Positions 21,175-22,842 of a stretch of DNA of 22,842 bases are shown here, piece by piece; position 1 is the stretch's first letter; the number at the start of each line of letters is the position of its first letter. Made by a program: the position numbers and the translations under genes. The notes below the pieces were generated by a model that saw only the letters and a list, made by a program, of their open reading frames with translations, made no database searches and was not told the origin of the DNA. The DNA comes from a virus, in the IMG/VR virus record IMGVR_UViG_3300042691_050911, positions 1 through 22,842 of that record, one strand, 5' to 3'.

Positions 21175-21182
21175 TATTTATA
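21175..21182 (+). promoter_or_regulatory. TATTTATA motif before the scaffold gene
   Basis: A perfect TATTTATA lies 24 nt before the ATG at 21207. No terminator separates the scaffold and capsid genes, so this copy could serve both. Confidence 0.55.
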
Positions 21183-21206
21183 AGTTAAAAATAATAATAT
21201 TTTCGT

Positions 21207-22790
21207 ATGCAAGAAAATAAATCATTAGTACAAGAGGCGCTCATTCAAATGAAACAAGTTGAAGAGGCTATCGCCGAAAATGCAAAAGGAATACTTGCTT
21301 CTACAATGAAGGAAGAAATCAACCAATTAGTAAAAGAATCTCTTTCCGAACAAGATGATGAGGATGAGGTTGAAGCAGATGTTGACATGGATATGGAAGA
21401 CGAAGAGTCTGACGACATGGAAACAGATAATGAAGATGAAATGGACATGGAATTAGATATGGACATGGACATGGATTCTGAAGAAAGTCCAATCGACTTG
21501 ACAGACGCATCTGACGAGGAAATCTTAAGAGTCTTCAAAGCTATGGGTGAAGATGACGGAATCATCGTAAAAAAAGATGGTGAAGACATTCATCTCAAAG
21601 ATAATGAAGCTGATACAGAGTATCTTGTAAAAATGGGTGAGTCAGTAGATGACCTAAATGAACAACAATCAAACATGGAAGAAATGTATCACAACATGGA
21701 AGAAGAAGCAAGCACTGAAGATGTGATTAATGCTATTTTCAGTAAAGATGGTGGCGACTTGGAAGAAATGAATTTCCAAAACGACTCACTTGAAGAAATG
21801 GACGGTCAAGACGGTGACCTCGAAGAAATGGTCTATGAAATCGAATTCGATGACTCTGACGATTTTGAAATGAAATCAGACGATGAAATGATGTCTATGA
21901 ATTCTGACGAAGAATCTGACACTGAAGAATTTGATATGGATATGGATTCTGAAGAGGAGTCTGATGAAGACTCTGAAGAGGAATTCGAATTCATGGAAGA
22001 ATCAGGTGATGATGATTTGATGAGCGAAGAATCAGATGACGACGATGACGATGACGACCAAGAATCAGGTTTGGACGAAGCTTACAACCACAAAAAGGCA
22101 AAAAAAGTAAGTGTTAAAGGTGAAAAGAAAGGACACGGTCCTAAATTTTCTTATGAAAAAACCAAAGGTGGATTCAATGAAAAAATGAAGGAAGGTCCTA
22201 AATCTGTAGGAACTGGAAACGCTAAAAAAGTAAAATTCGGTAAGGGTGAAAACGCTGAAGTTGGTAGCAATAAAATTGTAAAGAAGGCTGAGACAAAAGA
22301 AGCGGCAAGAACTTTAGGAAATGGAAAATATTTCAGAAAAGGAGGACTTGCAAAACCAAGAGCTCACTCAAAATTCAATATCAATATCAAAGAAACTTTA
22401 CAAGAAGAAGTTAGTTTATTGAGAGAAAAAAATGAAGAGTATAGAAAAGCATTGAACGTGTTCAGAGACAAATTGAATGAAGTAGCAATCTTCAATTCCA
22501 ATTTGGCTTACGCTACTAGACTTTTCACCGAACACTCAACAACTAAAAAAGAAAAAATAAACATTTTGAGAAGATTCGACTCTGTAGAAAGCTTGAAAGA
22601 ATCTAAAAATCTTTACAAGTCTATCAAAGAAGAACTTTCAAAAAGTGAAACAAAATCAATCAACGAAACTGTAGAAAATAAAATTAACAAACAAGTTTCT
22701 TCAGGTTCTGCGACAACATTAATCGAATCTAAAACATACGAAAATCCTCAATTCTTAAGAATGAGAGATTTAATGTCAAAGATTGGTTAA
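21207..22790 (+). CDS. Prohead core scaffold protein (gp22-like), charge-polarised
   Basis: 527 residues, well above T4 gp22 (about 270). Residues 1-48 are helical. Residues about 49-290 are extremely acidic, with Met-Asp runs (DMDMED, MDMDMD, DDDDDDDD), a small module at 95-143 (DLTDASDEEILRVF ... DTEYLVKMG) and three LEEM repeats spaced exactly 10 residues. Residues 294-390 are Lys/Gly-rich and strongly basic. Residues about 395-510 form a coiled coil (LREKNEEYRKALNVFRDKLNE, FNSNLAYATRLFTEHSTTKK), and the end is ENPQFLRMRDLMSKIG. Helical, charged scaffolds lie just before gp23 in T4-like phages and are degraded by the gp21 protease. The call depends on position and the C-terminal coiled coil, since such proteins diverge quickly. 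Confidence 0.82.
   Translation: MQENKSLVQEALIQMKQVEEAIAENAKGILASTMKEEINQLVKESLSEQDDEDEVEADVDMDMEDEESDDMETDNEDEMDMELDMDMDMDSEESPIDLTDASDEEILRVFKAMGEDDGIIVKKDGEDIHLKDNEADTEYLVKMGESVDDLNEQQSNMEEMYHNMEEEASTEDVINAIFSKDGGDLEEMNFQNDSLEEMDGQDGDLEEMVYEIEFDDSDDFEMKSDDEMMSMNSDEESDTEEFDMDMDSEEESDEDSEEEFEFMEESGDDDLMSEESDDDDDDDDQESGLDEAYNHKKAKKVSVKGEKKGHGPKFSYEKTKGGFNEKMKEGPKSVGTGNAKKVKFGKGENAEVGSNKIVKKAETKEAARTLGNGKYFRKGGLAKPRAHSKFNINIKETLQEEVSLLREKNEEYRKALNVFRDKLNEVAIFNSNLAYATRLFTEHSTTKKEKINILRRFDSVESLKESKNLYKSIKEELSKSETKSINETVENKINKQVSSGSATTLIESKTYENPQFLRMRDLMSKIG
21747..21836 (+). repeat. Three 30-bp imperfect tandem repeats in the scaffold gene
   Basis: Each unit encodes 10 residues with LEEM at the same place (residues 185-188, 195-198, 205-208). 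Codons for Leu and flanking residues vary (ttg, ctt, ctc), so the repeats are old or held by protein-level selection. Confidence 0.7.
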
Positions 22791-22804
22791 AAAATTAATA
22801 AACT

Positions 22805-22814
22805 AAAACTAAAA
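22805..22814 (+). promoter_or_regulatory. AAAACTAAAA leader element before the capsid start
   Basis: The same 10-mer lies just before hsp20 (7953-7962) and the 428-residue gene (10815-10824). In a host group without Shine-Dalgarno use, A-rich leaders help initiation, so this may be a translation enhancer. Confidence 0.35.
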
Positions 22815-22825
22815 TACTCAAAAAA

Positions 22826-22842
22826 ATGGGAGCATTATTAGA
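22826..22842 (+). CDS. Start of next gene, probably the major capsid protein (gp23-like), truncated
   Basis: Only MGALL is visible before the window ends. The ATG follows an A-rich leader, 35 bp after the scaffold stop. In T4-like phages gp23 follows the scaffold gene, so the identity is a guess from gene order, with no protein evidence. Confidence 0.5.

Overview
This window looks like part of a large, T4-like (myovirus-type) phage genome that infects a member of the Bacteroidota. The phage call rests on a gp17-like terminase large subunit, a gp20-like portal, a gp21-like prohead protease, a highly charged gp22-like scaffold and the first codons of the gene in the usual major-capsid position, all in T4 order on the + strand (14.7-22.8 kb). 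The host call rests on low G+C, start codons preceded by A-rich leaders without Shine-Dalgarno sequences, promoters of the form TTTG-N19/20-TAnnTTTG, an Oar-type TonB-dependent receptor, and a tmRNA whose tag starts with Gly after ACAACT, as in Bacteroidota tmRNAs. No integrase, attachment site or clear bacterial housekeeping block is visible.

Layout. 1-3627, minus strand: a truncated Oar-like TonB-dependent receptor, a small YkgJ-like Cys-cluster protein, a complete tmRNA gene and a class I methyltransferase. 3664-5725: an unknown acidic protein, a compact M20/M42-like metallopeptidase and a convergent 50-residue zinc ribbon. 5750-8363: a ClpC-type AAA+ unfoldase without its N-domain (minus) and, divergent from it, an Hsp20 chaperone, separated by 199 bp with phased TGTCA/TGACA boxes. 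8383-9963: an AspH-like dioxygenase (minus), a KTSC-domain protein and a nucleotidyltransferase. 10004-14660: a Thr/Pro repeat protein and four tightly packed uncharacterised late genes. 14668-22842: terminase, portal, an unknown protein, a minus-strand ribosomal protein bS21, an unknown protein, prohead protease, two small proteins, scaffold and the start of the putative capsid gene.

How the parts may work together. The right half is a DNA-packaging and head-assembly operon set. The left half and the embedded bS21 gene form a set aimed at host translation and protein quality control: tmRNA (ribosome rescue and tagging), bS21 (ribosome small subunit), ClpC (unfolding, with a ClpP-docking loop), Hsp20 (holdase) and a peptidase. 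The tmRNA tag is long (21 residues) and ends in APVVA instead of the usual ALAA, so tagged proteins may be handled differently from those tagged by the host. A motif, TATTTAT(A/T), sits on the coding strand just upstream of about ten genes and is probably the phage's own regulatory signal. A second class of promoter-like sites of the Bacteroidota sigma type precedes the tmRNA, the peptidase and perhaps clpC.
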